From: Candidatus Aquidulcis sp.
Lineage (GTDB): Bacteria; Chloroflexota; Anaerolineae; UBA4142
NCBI GenBank assembly: GCA_020723345.1
Contig: DYJA01000058.1
Span: forward strand, 1-42,531
Reading direction: 5' to 3'
DNA length: 42,531 nt
Part shown: one piece after another, positions 31,858 through 41,532 of the stretch
Layout: each line of letters starts with the position of its first letter
How positions within the stretch are numbered: the stretch's first letter is position 1
Notes under the pieces: generated by a model
What the model saw: the letters and a program-made list of their open reading frames with translations, nothing else
Told to the model about the DNA's origin: nothing
Database searches by the model: none
Made by a program: the position numbers and the translations under genes

Positions 31858-34334
31858 CGCTTGGCTCCGGGCGCGCGCGCCGACCTGCGCCGCAGCCGCG
31901 CCGCGCCGACAACGACAACTCCAAGCCCAGTTCCGATGGTGATGCCGCCTCCGGCTGCCAAGCCGGGCGGCGCGTAACTTAATTCGACGCGGTGTGTCCC
32001 GGCAGAGAGATAGACCGCGCGCAAAGTGTAATTGGCGCGCAGAACCGGCGCGGATATTCCATCCACTGTCGCCGACCAGCCGGGCGCGAAGATTTCGCTC
32101 AGCACCAAAATGCCGGGCGTATCTGTAATCGCCAAGAGCGCAAGTTGGTTCGGCGCATATTTTTGCATCTGCACCAAAGCCGGATTCGCAGGCACAGGAC
32201 CTAACACGCCGACCGGTTGATCGAGAACTACCTGCCGCGCCGGGTCGAAGTCGGAACGATAGATCGTCTGCAACGTCGCCGCGTCATCGGCGATGACCTG
32301 CGCGTCGTACACGACAAACGCGCGCGGCAGCGCGTCGATGCTTTTCGAGACGTACGCCGTCACGCGTTGCGGGACAGGATAATCGCTCTGCGCGCGATCG
32401 TACGCTATGATCTGCACGTTTTCTTGCGCGACTGTTTTCCAATCAGATGAATCGACCGGCTTGAGCGTAAACGCGGTCGTCACATTCAGCAACCGCAGCG
32501 CACGCGCGTTGAATTGCTTGAGGAAGCCGAGGTCGAGAACGGCATCCGAAGACTCCAGACCATAGTTGATCAAATCGCGGTAACGCTTGCTTGCCTGTGG
32601 AAATCCGCTCTGCACATTCGCAAACCCAAAGACATTGCCCATGTTAGTGGGCAGCAAGGTATCTTCGGCGTAAATACGTGCTCTTTCCGGCGACGCGTCG
32701 AGGTACGCCAGCATTTTCTTTTGGTCTGGACGGATGATATCAGAAACGGGAACAACAACCAGATAGCGCCAACTGAACCAGGCAAGGTCGAATGCAATGA
32801 TTATCCCCAGGAGCGTGAGCGCGAACCGGGGCGTGCGCCGGGATGCGATTAACACTCCGCCCGCGAGCAACAAGATGATCGCCGGAAAGACGAACTGGTC
32901 AGGCAGAGCGGGCATCACTCGCTGGACGATTCCAAGAGCATAATCCACCGAGCGCGTGCGCCCCCCAGCGGTGCTTACATACGCCGCGCGCGCGAGCGCT
33001 TCGGCGAGCGCGGTCAGACCTGGGTTTCCGAGTCGCGTGATCAAGCCGAGGAGCAGAAAGAAAATGCCAAGTCCGCTGAACGCAAGAGCCAGGCGTCTTA
33101 TCCAACTCCGATCTTGGCACTTGCTCTGCACGCGACTTGTACCCAGTCCCGCAAGCATTGACAGCGCGAAACAAAACAGAATGAGCATTCGCGCCGGGAT
33201 GCGAAAACTACTGATGCCCGGCAAAGTGTACACGATTCGAAAAGCCGGTGTAAAGCGTCCGAGCGCGAGGACCAGCGCGCATACGGCAACGACGAGGATT
33301 GCAAGTACCTGAGATCGTTTGAAATCCCGAATTGTGCCGAGCGCCAGAATGAGCGAGAGAATGCCCACGTAGATTCCGCTTTCGATTTGCGAAATGTAGC
33401 CGAGAAAATATCCCCAGTAGTTTTGGTCAATGTCGGTGCCAAGAATGTTGGGCAGCACAAGGTTGATCAAATGAGTCGGCGGGAAAGAACTTGACGTGGC
33501 TGTAGCGAAATCAAGCCCGCCGCTTCTGAGCGATCCGGATAGATTAGCCAAGGCCGGCAGCCAGTACACCGCGCCGATTCCCACGCCGATGGCAGCGATC
33601 AAACCGCCGCGTGCGGCGGCTGCCAAGATCGTTCTGAGACGCGTCGCGTTCTGCAGGGGAGATTCGGTGAAGATGCGAACAAAAAGATAGATGGCTAACA
33701 GGAGCGCAGTGTACAACCAGAGTTGAAAGACCGCGCAAAGCGATTGCATGCCCAACGCCGCGCCGGCGGCAGCGACATACTCAAATCGCCGTTCGCGCAG
33801 AGTCTTTTCGGCGAAATAAAAGATCAGTGGAATCCACGCCGCCGCGTAGACGTAGGTGAAATGTCCGGCGAATATTCTCAGCACGGTGGATCCATTGAAC
33901 ATGCACACGAGCGCGCCGACTGTTGCGCCCAGCGCTGTCGCATCAAGTTGCTTGAGGAAAAAGTATGCGCCGATGCCGGCCAGCGCCAAGTGGAAGATGT
34001 ATGCCCAAGCAAAACTCTGGCTGACCGGGAGCAAAGCCGCAACCAAATGCGGAGGGTAAAACAACGGATCCCAAACAAACAGAGCAAGCCCACTCGAAAC
34101 GTACGGATGCCAAAAAGGAAGAGCCCCCGCGCGCAATTGCTCGGCAAGCAGCATCTGCGTCGAATACGCAAAATCCATGTCATTGGCGAAAATGGTCTGC
34201 CCGGGTTGCAGCACTCTGGCGAAATAGATCAACGCGGCGGCGACGATGAGGGTAAGCGGTACACTCCAAGTGGGAAGACGGGCAAGCGCCTGGTTTGTGA
34301 ATCCTGGTAATTTCAGATCTCGGTTTTGATTCAT
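31854..34334 (-). CDS. YfhO-family multi-pass membrane protein
   Basis: An 826-residue membrane protein of the YfhO (GT-C-like) family. About 12-13 hydrophobic helices span residues 20-510; the C-terminal 250 residues form a large extracytoplasmic domain ending in one more helix (about 795-815) and an Arg-rich tail. After helix 1, GQTIFANDMDFAYSTQ has the acidic pair expected of GT-C enzymes in the first external loop. YfhO relatives are implicated in transferring sugars from lipid carriers to wall or teichoic polymers. ATG 34334 is preferred over TTG 34340. It probably completes glycosylation on the outer face of the membrane. Confidence 0.85.
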   Translation of the reverse strand: MNQNRDLKLPGFTNQALARLPTWSVPLTLIVAAALIYFARVLQPGQTIFANDMDFAYSTQMLLAEQLRAGALPFWHPYVSSGLALFVWDPLFYPPHLVAALLPVSQSFAWAYIFHLALAGIGAYFFLKQLDATALGATVGALVCMFNGSTVLRIFAGHFTYVYAAAWIPLIFYFAEKTLRERRFEYVAAAGAALGMQSLCAVFQLWLYTALLLAIYLFVRIFTESPLQNATRLRTILAAAARGGLIAAIGVGIGAVYWLPALANLSGSLRSGGLDFATATSSSFPPTHLINLVLPNILGTDIDQNYWGYFLGYISQIESGIYVGILSLILALGTIRDFKRSQVLAILVVAVCALVLALGRFTPAFRIVYTLPGISSFRIPARMLILFCFALSMLAGLGTSRVQSKCQDRSWIRRLALAFSGLGIFFLLLGLITRLGNPGLTALAEALARAAYVSTAGGRTRSVDYALGIVQRVMPALPDQFVFPAIILLLAGGVLIASRRTPRFALTLLGIIIAFDLAWFSWRYLVVVPVSDIIRPDQKKMLAYLDASPERARIYAEDTLLPTNMGNVFGFANVQSGFPQASKRYRDLINYGLESSDAVLDLGFLKQFNARALRLLNVTTAFTLKPVDSSDWKTVAQENVQIIAYDRAQSDYPVPQRVTAYVSKSIDALPRAFVVYDAQVIADDAATLQTIYRSDFDPARQVVLDQPVGVLGPVPANPALVQMQKYAPNQLALLAITDTPGILVLSEIFAPGWSATVDGISAPVLRANYTLRAVYLSAGTHRVELSYAPPGLAAGGGITIGTGLGVVVVGAARLRRRSARAPGAKR

Positions 34335-34346
34335 TCTCAAACCATC

Positions 34347-35378
34347 TTACGCCAACGCCAGCAATTTCTGCAAGCGGCGTTCGTAGGTGTGTTCCGCGTA
34401 CGCGCGCTGCTGCCCTTGCCGCGCGATTCGCGCGCGCGCGTCGGGATGGCTGAGATAGTACGCAATCTTATCGCGCAAATCGTCCTTGTCCTCAAAGCAA
34501 ACGATTTCTTCGCCCTCGCGGTACAGCCGCGTCAGATCCTCGCGGCGATCACTGAGCAGAAACGCGCCGCAGCCGGTCACTTCGTACGTCCGCAAGTTCG
34601 TCGCGCGGATGGCTTGCGGATGATGTGTGTTCAAGACGATCTGGCTTGCGTTAAAGACCTTGGTCTTTTCGCCGCCGTACACCTCGCGCCCGCGATAGCA
34701 CCGGCGCAGCCCCGCGTCCGGCGCGCGATCCCAGAAATTACCCCAGATCCCGAAATCGAAATCATCCAACCCTTCCAGCAGTTGCGCGCGATGCGGATAC
34801 ATGGACCCGACAAAACACACGGCGTTGCCGTAGCGCGCGCGTTCGGTCGGCGTGAGCGCAACCGTTTTGTGAACGTCGGGATCGCAGCATTGCGGCAAGT
34901 ATTCCACGCGCGCGTTGGGCACACGCGTCCGCGCTTGCTCGACGTACGCGCGATCCACCACCAAAAAGTGATCGTACGCGGCAAGCGTTTCTGCCGGCCG
35001 GCTGAGCCACAAAAACGGATCGTCAAAGCACCAGTTGACGACGCGCGCTTGGCTTTGGCGCAAGCGTTCGACGGTGCGCGGAAAAATCTGTTCGCCCTTG
35101 ATAACCAAAATCAGATCGGGCTGGAACGATTGCGCCGCGCGCACGACGCGCCGATTGGCAGCGTCGAGGATCAGCGCGCGCAACGGTTTGACGCGATTGG
35201 TTACGCGGGCAATTTGCCATAGCAAGGTTTCGGCAAAATTGTAATTGCCCTTGTACGGCGGCACGAGCAAAAAACCGGGATCGACCACGCGCGCGGCGTG
35301 CCCCATCTTTTGCAGGGTCCGCGCGATGTGCCAGCCGGAGGCGCCCTCGAACGTTTGAGCCGCAAGCAGAACGCGCAT
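34347..35378 (-). CDS. CgeB-like glycosyltransferase
   Basis: A 343-residue protein of the CgeB/Glyco_trans_1_2 type. N-terminus RVLLAAQTFEGASGWHIART; middle VVNWCFDDPFLWLSRPAETL (about 118-137), the 'DDP' motif typical of this group; C-terminal NLRTYEVTGCGAFLLSDRRE (about 261-280) and FEDKDDLRDKIAYYLSHPDA, the donor-site region that replaces the GT4 E-x7-E. Length normal. Cytoplasmic or membrane peripheral. Gaps of 11-12 bases to both neighbours. Confidence 0.85.
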   Translation of the reverse strand: MRVLLAAQTFEGASGWHIARTLQKMGHAARVVDPGFLLVPPYKGNYNFAETLLWQIARVTNRVKPLRALILDAANRRVVRAAQSFQPDLILVIKGEQIFPRTVERLRQSQARVVNWCFDDPFLWLSRPAETLAAYDHFLVVDRAYVEQARTRVPNARVEYLPQCCDPDVHKTVALTPTERARYGNAVCFVGSMYPHRAQLLEGLDDFDFGIWGNFWDRAPDAGLRRCYRGREVYGGEKTKVFNASQIVLNTHHPQAIRATNLRTYEVTGCGAFLLSDRREDLTRLYREGEEIVCFEDKDDLRDKIAYYLSHPDARARIARQGQQRAYAEHTYERRLQKLLALA

Positions 35379-35389
35379 TGATTGCCTGC

Positions 35390-36532
35390 CTAACTCTTTT
35401 CCAACAACTGGCGATACACTCTCGCGACCGCGTCGCCGTACTTTTCCCAGGTGAATTCTTCTACGCGCCGCCGCGCGGACTGTCCCAGGGCGCGCCGCCG
35501 GTCCGCGTCGTCATGCAACAACGCGATGCGCTCTTTCAACGCGCCCACGTCACGAATTGGGACGACAAAACCGTCCACCCCATCGCGTGCGACCGCGCCG
35601 CTGTTTTCGCTGACGATCACCGGCAAACCGCACGCCATCGCTTCGTACGTCACGAGCGCGCTCCCTTCCTCGATGGATGGGAAAACAAAGACGGAGGATT
35701 CCTGGTACGCTTGAACCGGATTGGGCGCAAAGCCGCGAAAGACAATGTCGCGGCGATGACGATAGCGCGCGACCACCGATTCCGCATCGCGCGTAATCAA
35801 TCCGACCACGAGCAGTTCCGCGTTTTTTAGATTAAGTTCGTCCCACGCCTGGAGCAGATACTGAATGCCTTTGCGGAGCGTCACGGTACCGATGAAAAGC
35901 GCGCGGAACACGGCGTCGCGTTTTTCGCCGGGCTGGAAGCGCGCGCCATCCACCCCAAATGGCGCCAGCGTGATCTTGCGCCGATCGATCCCGGCGTCGA
36001 GCAGACTGCGGACGACAAACTCGGACGCGGCGAGGATGTGGTCGGCAGTTTCCAGATCGCGGCTGATCGTTTCGAACGTGCGCGCGCTCATCACCGGCGC
36101 GGCAAAACCATAGCGCGCGAACTCGTCTTGCACGAGCGGCACCTGGGTTGCCGGATGCGATGACGCGCCGTTCGTGACAATGCGCGCGCCCTGCGCGCGG
36201 GCGCGCTGGGCTTGCCGGCTCATTTGATTCGCCCAGCCGTGAAAGACGTGACACTCGTCCACGTAACGCGCCGCGCGCCAATCAAAGTACGCATCCTTGA
36301 CGGTCGAATAGAACGCGTGCGGCAAGGCGCGAAAGAGCAAGCCCTCCGGGGCGGGCAAGCGCACGCGGCAAATCTTTTCTTCGGGTAGCGCGACGCGCCC
36401 GGTTCCCAGCGCGATCGCTTTTTTCAGATAATCGGCGCGCGCAATCCCGCGCACGGCATGATATGCCGTATCGCCATAGCCCCCACCGGCGAGTTTGACG
36501 CCAACCGAATATATTGCAGAAATGTCAGCCAT
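35390..36532 (-). CDS. GT4 glycosyltransferase
   Basis: A 380-residue GT4 enzyme. N-terminus SAIYSVGVKLAGGGYGDTAY; donor half FRALFIGTVTLRKGIQYLLQ (about 208-227); E-x7-E in PSIEEGSALVTYEAMACGLP (about 288-307), a variant (EEGSALVTYE) used by several family members. Related to enzymes that act early in exopolysaccharide assembly, though the acceptor is not known. It overlaps the asparagine synthase gene by eight bases. Confidence 0.88.
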   Translation of the reverse strand: MADISAIYSVGVKLAGGGYGDTAYHAVRGIARADYLKKAIALGTGRVALPEEKICRVRLPAPEGLLFRALPHAFYSTVKDAYFDWRAARYVDECHVFHGWANQMSRQAQRARAQGARIVTNGASSHPATQVPLVQDEFARYGFAAPVMSARTFETISRDLETADHILAASEFVVRSLLDAGIDRRKITLAPFGVDGARFQPGEKRDAVFRALFIGTVTLRKGIQYLLQAWDELNLKNAELLVVGLITRDAESVVARYRHRRDIVFRGFAPNPVQAYQESSVFVFPSIEEGSALVTYEAMACGLPVIVSENSGAVARDGVDGFVVPIRDVGALKERIALLHDDADRRRALGQSARRRVEEFTWEKYGDAVARVYRQLLEKS

Positions 36533-38414
36533 TCAAAAATGCCCGATGCCACAATTCGATATTCAACAATTGCCACACGAGCGACGCGCCGCGACCGCTG
36601 CCGCCGCACAAATCGTCGACGATTCGGCGCACATAATTCGGATTGAAATAGCCGCGTTGCGCTGCCGACGCGCTCAGAAGCGTGTCGCGCAAGAACTCGT
36701 ACCACTCCGGTTGACGCGCCCACACTTCAAAGGGCGTCTGAAATCCAACTTTGGGACGATTGACGATTTCCACCGGCAAAAAGCGCGCCGCGGTTTGGCG
36801 CAGCAACGCCTTGGTCGCGAATCCATCGGTTTTGAGCGCGGGCGCAAGCGCGGCTGCCCACTGCACCAGACGATGATCGAGCAGCGGGACGCGTGATTCG
36901 ACTGACGCCGCCATGCTCATGCGATCCGCGACGTGCAGCAGCGCGGCGAGGTACGTTTTCACGTCAACGTACATCGCGCGATTGAGATCGCACGCGTCGG
37001 GGCAGCTATCGAACGTCACCGCGAAATTTTCCAACGCGCGTGCGTCGCCAACCTGCTGGCGAAAATCTGCGCTGTACAGTCGCGCGCGCACGCGCGGCTC
37101 GAGGACGCGCTGCATTTGCGCGTATCGTCGCGGCGCGGGCTGGGCAAGCATCGTGAAGAGCGCCAGTCCCGCGCGCCAGCCCAGCGTCCGCCGCGCGTAA
37201 AAACCGGCGAGCGTGCGCGCCGCGCGCCAACGCCGCGCAAGATTGCTGTCGCCATCAGCCAACAGTTGCTGGTGATGCAGCACGACGGCGCGCGGGTAAC
37301 CGGCAAACAATTCGTCGCCGCCTTCGCCGGAGAGGAGCACCTTGACGCCCTGCTCGCGCGCGAGTCGGCAGACGAAAAAAGTTGGAATTGCCGGAGGTCC
37401 CCCCGCCGGCTCGTCGAGATGCCACACCGCGCGCGGGAAAAATTCCAAGAACTCGCGCGCCGCCGGGACGATCTGGTGATGATCGGTCTCAAATTTCGAG
37501 GCGACGATTTGCGCGTACGGCAGTTCGTCGAACCGCGCGCCTTCGGCGAAACCGACCGAAAATGTTTTAAAGCCGGGCGACGCGTGCCGCATCGCCATCG
37601 CGACGATGCTGCTCGTGTCCAAACCGCCGCTCAAAAAAGATCCGAGCGGCACATCGCTGACCAGTTCCATCCGGACTGAATCTTCGAGCAGGGTTTCTAA
37701 TTCCTCGATTGCATGCGGTTCGTCGGCGTGTCGCGTCTCAAAAGACAAATCCCAATATTGATTGGTTAACACGCGACCATCGGCGACGATCAAAGTGTGA
37801 CCGGGCAGCAATCGCTTGACGCCGTCGAAGAAGGTATGCTCGCCCAGCGTGTAAACGAACGTCAAATATTCATCCAGCGCCGCAAGATTCGTCTTGACGC
37901 GGAACCCTGGGAATTCCAGGAACGCTTTGATCTCGGAGGCGAACAGGAACGATTGCCCATCGCTCCAGTAGTACAGCGGCTTGACGCCGAGCCGATCCCG
38001 CGCGAGCAACAAGCGGTGTTGACGTTTGTCCCAGATCGCAAAAGCAAATATTCCGTTGAAATGATCCGCGCAGCGATCGCCGTACTGCGCGTACGCTTGC
38101 AAAATCACTTCGGTGTCCGACTGCGTGCAAAAGCGGCAGCCCTGGGATTGCAGTTGTGCGCGGATTTCGCGATAGTTGTAAATCTCGCCGTTGTAGATGA
38201 TGACGCGCGCACCGTCCGCGCTCGTCATCGGCTGATCGCCGGTCGCGAGGTCAATGATGCTGAGACGGCGGTGCGCGAGACCGATTTCGCCTTCCACAAA
38301 GAAACCTTCGCCGTCGGGACCGCGATGCTGCATGACGTCAGCCATGCGCTTGAGAACGACCGGGTCTGTGTTGGCTTGTCCATCCAGTCGGAGTATTCCA
38401 GCGATGCCACACAT
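36525..38414 (-). CDS. asnB: Glutamine-hydrolysing asparagine synthase
   Basis: A 629-residue class II amidotransferase. Cys2 (MCGIAGILRL) is the glutaminase nucleophile; RHRGPDGEG-like QHRGPDGEGFF and NGEIYNYREIR complete that domain (residues 1-200). The synthetase domain has the PP-loop PLGSFLSGGLDTSSIVAM (about 254-271) and GEGGDELFAGYPR (about 352-364). Copies inside polysaccharide clusters often amidate a sugar acid or other pathway intermediate rather than make free asparagine, so either role is possible. It overlaps the next gene by eight bases and starts three bases after the flippase stop. Confidence 0.94.
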   Translation of the reverse strand: MCGIAGILRLDGQANTDPVVLKRMADVMQHRGPDGEGFFVEGEIGLAHRRLSIIDLATGDQPMTSADGARVIIYNGEIYNYREIRAQLQSQGCRFCTQSDTEVILQAYAQYGDRCADHFNGIFAFAIWDKRQHRLLLARDRLGVKPLYYWSDGQSFLFASEIKAFLEFPGFRVKTNLAALDEYLTFVYTLGEHTFFDGVKRLLPGHTLIVADGRVLTNQYWDLSFETRHADEPHAIEELETLLEDSVRMELVSDVPLGSFLSGGLDTSSIVAMAMRHASPGFKTFSVGFAEGARFDELPYAQIVASKFETDHHQIVPAAREFLEFFPRAVWHLDEPAGGPPAIPTFFVCRLAREQGVKVLLSGEGGDELFAGYPRAVVLHHQQLLADGDSNLARRWRAARTLAGFYARRTLGWRAGLALFTMLAQPAPRRYAQMQRVLEPRVRARLYSADFRQQVGDARALENFAVTFDSCPDACDLNRAMYVDVKTYLAALLHVADRMSMAASVESRVPLLDHRLVQWAAALAPALKTDGFATKALLRQTAARFLPVEIVNRPKVGFQTPFEVWARQPEWYEFLRDTLLSASAAQRGYFNPNYVRRIVDDLCGGSGRGASLVWQLLNIELWHRAFLNG

Positions 38415-38417
38415 AAT

Positions 38418-39881
38418 TCATTGTCTCGCGAGTAATAACCGCCGCACGTAGTTCGCGCGCTCGAACAGCGCGCGGCGTTCCAGTAGTAGCGCCAGCGCGA
38501 AAAAAATGCTCGCCGCCAGACCGCCCTTGACGATCACGCGCAGCACCAGCGGCATCAGATTAAAGTCCAGCGCGCGCGTCAGCAGAAAATAGATCGTCAC
38601 ACTGCCGACCGCCGCGACAATCGCGGGCGCAAACACGCGCGTCAGATCGATCTGGATCGTTTGCGCTACAAAGCGGTACGTCAACGCGATCCCGACGACG
38701 AACGCGACGCCAACGCCGATTGCCGTACCGATCGCGTTCAGCGTCAGCGTGAGCGGCGTAGCTGCCAGCATCAAGATCGCGGCTTGCGCGACCAACACCA
38801 TCGTCACGCGCTTGGGCTGACCGATGGCGACGAACAACGCGCCGGTGTCGTCGAGCAACGGACGCAGCAGCGAGTAGCCGATCAAAAAACGCAACAAAAT
38901 CGCGCTCGGCAGCCATTTCTCGCCGTACAGCAGAATCAAGAAATCCGGCGCGGCGACGAAAAGCGCGAGCGCGAGCGGGGTCGCCAATGTAAGGATCAAC
39001 CAAAGTGTCATCTCGAACGCTTTACTCAAGCGCGCTGGATCGTTTTGGAGTTTGGAGTACGTCGGGAGCGCGGCGCGCGAAACGATGTGGGTCACCAACC
39101 CGGTGGGCCATTGCGCGACCTTGTACGCTTGCGCGTAATAACCCAGCACCGCCGCGCCGGCGAACGTGCCGACGAGAAAATTATCGAACTGGAGCAAGAG
39201 TATCGTCGCGACCGAGCCGAGCGCGAGCGTTGCGCCAAAGCGCAGCAGCCAGCCCGCCAGCGCGCGATCGAAACTGAAACGAATGGACGGGCGCTGACCC
39301 AGCCACCGGTACGCCCACCAAAATCCAACACTGCTGAACACGGCGTTCACCGTGACCTGACCGACGAGCGCCCAAGCCGCGTAACCTCGCACCGCCAAGC
39401 CAATCGCGACTAGATATGATAGGAATAACGCGCTGGTGACGACGAACGTCGAACGCGCGAAGACAAGTTCCTTTTCCAGCGCGGCGCGCGCGGTCGTCCC
39501 TGCCGCTTCGATGATCATCGCGCCAGCCAGCGCGAGCATGATCGGCGCGGTCGCGATCGGGTAATTGAGCGTCCAGACGACGAAGGACGCGAGCGCGACG
39601 AGGAGCAACGTGAGCAGCGCCGCGCCAGTCTGCAACGCCCAATGCGTCGCGATCAATTGATCGGTTGACGGTTGCCGGTGAATGAACGCGTAATCGAGTC
39701 CCAGTTTGCCGCGCGCGTCGAGCGCGGTGACGAAGAAGAGCGCGAGCGCGAACACGCCAAAGTGCTCCGGCTCGAGCAGGCGCGCCATGATGACGCCGTA
39801 GACGATACCGAGCGCCATGTTGGTGTACGAGCCGAACAGGACGAACAGCGCCCCGCGCACAGCGCGACTCGCTAAACTCAT
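38418..39881 (-). CDS. Wzx-type oligosaccharide flippase
   Basis: A 487-residue membrane protein with about 12-14 helices in the MOP/polysaccharide biosynthesis fold. The N-terminus SLASRAVRGALFVLFGSYTN and YGVIMARLLEPEHFGVFALA (about 26-45) are typical of O-antigen and exopolysaccharide flippases; KVAQWPTGLVTHIVSRAALP (about 235-254) is another conserved part. ATG 39881 overlaps the upstream methyltransferase stop (ATGA); the longer frame to 40016 is antisense-type extension into that gene. It should move lipid-linked glycans across the membrane. No Wzy-type polymerase is visible in the window. Confidence 0.9.
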   Translation of the reverse strand: MSLASRAVRGALFVLFGSYTNMALGIVYGVIMARLLEPEHFGVFALALFFVTALDARGKLGLDYAFIHRQPSTDQLIATHWALQTGAALLTLLLVALASFVVWTLNYPIATAPIMLALAGAMIIEAAGTTARAALEKELVFARSTFVVTSALFLSYLVAIGLAVRGYAAWALVGQVTVNAVFSSVGFWWAYRWLGQRPSIRFSFDRALAGWLLRFGATLALGSVATILLLQFDNFLVGTFAGAAVLGYYAQAYKVAQWPTGLVTHIVSRAALPTYSKLQNDPARLSKAFEMTLWLILTLATPLALALFVAAPDFLILLYGEKWLPSAILLRFLIGYSLLRPLLDDTGALFVAIGQPKRVTMVLVAQAAILMLAATPLTLTLNAIGTAIGVGVAFVVGIALTYRFVAQTIQIDLTRVFAPAIVAAVGSVTIYFLLTRALDFNLMPLVLRVIVKGGLAASIFFALALLLERRALFERANYVRRLLLARQ

Positions 39882-40642
39882 GGCTTGCGTCCCATGCCGA
39901 TCAGATGAATGCCCCACTTGAGACGGAGCGCACACGGCAGCGGAATCAAGCGCTGCAACGCGCCCCCCATCAATTGATGCGGACGGCTCGTCGGGAATTG
40001 ATCGAGCGTGCGCCACGCGTAAATGCCGTCAGTCCGAATGTCGTTCAGCCCGGTCGCCGCGAGATCGTCACGCAATAACGTCGGATTGTATCGCACCATG
40101 GGCGGCGCGGACAAAAAGCCGGGATGATGTTCCAGCCAGTATGGCATCACAGGGTGCGCGCCATTCGGCACGATGATCGCAACCGCGCCGCCGGGTTTGG
40201 CGACGCGCGCCATATTTGTCAGCACGTTCCGCCGCGCAACATGATCCAGCCAATGCTCGACGACGCCTTCGTTGATCACCAAATCGAATTGATTCAGCTC
40301 AAGCGTGAGGTTTTCCAAATCGCCTTCGCCGAACGTGATGTCGAGCGCGCCCACTTGGCGTTCGACTGATTCTTTCAGAGCTGCGGCATTCTTTAGCATC
40401 ATCGGCGAAAAATCGAGCGCGGTGACCGCGCAGCCAAGCAGCGCGAAGCAGACGCTGAACTTGCCGCTGGCGCAGCCGGCTTCAAGCACACGCGCGCCGC
40501 GATCAAGTCGCGCGTACTGCAGCGGCAGTTGAATGAACGGCGAGCGGATGAACCTGCGGAGGAACGCTAGATCAGCGGTCTGTTGATATGCATCGGGCAT
40601 TGCGTCGAACCGCTGCATCCACGCTTGCCCCACATCAGACAT
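39878..40642 (-). CDS. SAM-dependent methyltransferase
   Basis: A 254-residue class I methyltransferase. SAM motif I is ARVLEAGCASGKFSVCFALL (about residues 48-67), motif II VTALDFSPMML, and INEGVVEHWLDHVARRNVLT (about 113-132) holds the post-motif region. The C-terminal 70 residues may select the substrate. It overlaps the flippase gene by four bases and starts 19 bases after the udk stop, in the same operon. A sugar- or lipid-modifying role is inferred from location. Confidence 0.82.
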   Translation of the reverse strand: MSDVGQAWMQRFDAMPDAYQQTADLAFLRRFIRSPFIQLPLQYARLDRGARVLEAGCASGKFSVCFALLGCAVTALDFSPMMLKNAAALKESVERQVGALDITFGEGDLENLTLELNQFDLVINEGVVEHWLDHVARRNVLTNMARVAKPGGAVAIIVPNGAHPVMPYWLEHHPGFLSAPPMVRYNPTLLRDDLAATGLNDIRTDGIYAWRTLDQFPTSRPHQLMGGALQRLIPLPCALRLKWGIHLIGMGRKP

Positions 40643-40661
40643 AGGTTACCTGTTTATCGGT

Positions 40662-41279
40662 TCATTGTACGAGCATCGCGTTGATGCGCGCGACGACCAT
40701 GTCAATCGCGATCGTGTTGAAACCGCCTTCTGGAATGATTACGTCGGCGTAACGTTTGCTCGGCTCGACGAATTCCAGATGCATCGGGCGGACGGTTTCG
40801 AGGTACTGCGCGACGACCGATTCCATCGTGCGTCCGCGCTCGGCAATGTCGCGCTGGAGACGGCGCAGGACGCGCAGATCGGAATCGGTGTCCACGAAAA
40901 TCTTGATGTCGAACAGGTCGCACAGCGCGCGATCGGCGAAAATCAAAATCCCTTCGACCAGGATCACCGCGCGCGCTTCGACGCGCCGCGTCGCGGTTTT
41001 GCGAACATGCTGCGCGAAATCGTACTGCGGCACCTCCACCGCGCCGCCCGCGCGCAGCGCCTTGAGATGTTCGACCAGCAAATCGGTTTCGAGCGAATCG
41101 GGATGATCGTAGTTGATGCGCGCGCGTTCTTCGAACGGCAGCGCGCTGCGGTCGCGATAGTACGCGTCGTGTTGCAAGTACGCGATGCACTCGCGCCCTA
41201 CGCGCTCGAGGATCGATTGGGATACGGTCGTCTTGCCGGAGCCGGAACCTCCGGCGACGCCAATCAGCAAAGGCGGCAT
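40662..41279 (-). CDS. udk: Uridine kinase
   Basis: A 205-residue P-loop kinase that phosphorylates uridine/cytidine with ATP or GTP. The Walker A motif is GVAGGSGSGKTTVSQSILER (about residues 6-25), followed by LQHDAYYRDRSALPFEERAR, YDHPDSLETDLLVEHLKALR and ILVEGILIFADRALCDLFDI, all standard for Udk. ATG 41279 starts the family homology; an in-frame TTG at 41297 lies inside the -10 region. With the -10 at 41291-41286 the message would start at or next to the ATG, so it may be leaderless. First gene of the glycan operon; supplies UMP for nucleotide-sugar synthesis. Confidence 0.93.
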   Translation of the reverse strand: MPPLLIGVAGGSGSGKTTVSQSILERVGRECIAYLQHDAYYRDRSALPFEERARINYDHPDSLETDLLVEHLKALRAGGAVEVPQYDFAQHVRKTATRRVEARAVILVEGILIFADRALCDLFDIKIFVDTDSDLRVLRRLQRDIAERGRTMESVVAQYLETVRPMHLEFVEPSKRYADVIIPEGGFNTIAIDMVVARINAMLVQ

Positions 41280-41285
41280 GGCGAT

Positions 41286-41291
41286 ATTATA
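41286..41291 (-). promoter_or_regulatory. -10 element of udk, possibly leaderless transcript
   Basis: A perfect TATAAT on the minus strand (41291-41286) ends seven bases before the udk ATG. The -35 region is weak (no hexamer close to TTGACA at 16-18 bases). Confidence 0.4.
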
Positions 41292-41350
41292 CAACAATCT
41301 GGGGAAAACGGCACACGTCGGAAGGGATGAAAAATGAGAGATGAAAGTGG

Positions 41351-41532
41351 GGCATGGTTCAAAAACTCTGAAAAGTTAGATTGACACTTTTGCACAACGG
41401 TTCGGAAATTTTTCGGCAACCAAGTGCCTCGAAGTGGCTATTTTGAGCATAAAACTGTGGATTCTTGACTCTTATGTCCAGTTCGCCAAGTCTTCTGTCC
41501 TGGAAAAGTGTCAAGCTAACTTGAACCATGCC
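41351..41532. mobile_element. 182-bp MITE with 12-bp TIRs and 8-bp target duplication
   Basis: This gene-free stretch starts GGCATGGTTCAA (41351-41362) and ends TTGAACCATGCC (41521-41532), exact inverted copies. The direct repeat GAAAGTGG flanks it at 41343-41350 and 41533-41540. Subterminal GTTAGATTGACACTTTT (41375-41391) and its inverted partner (41504-41520) differ at one base; the left end has a 12-base extra segment. No transposase is encoded. The 8-bp duplication and GG start fit ISL3- or IS1595-type elements, but I cannot assign a family. It lies between udk and the promoter at 41549. Confidence 0.88.
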
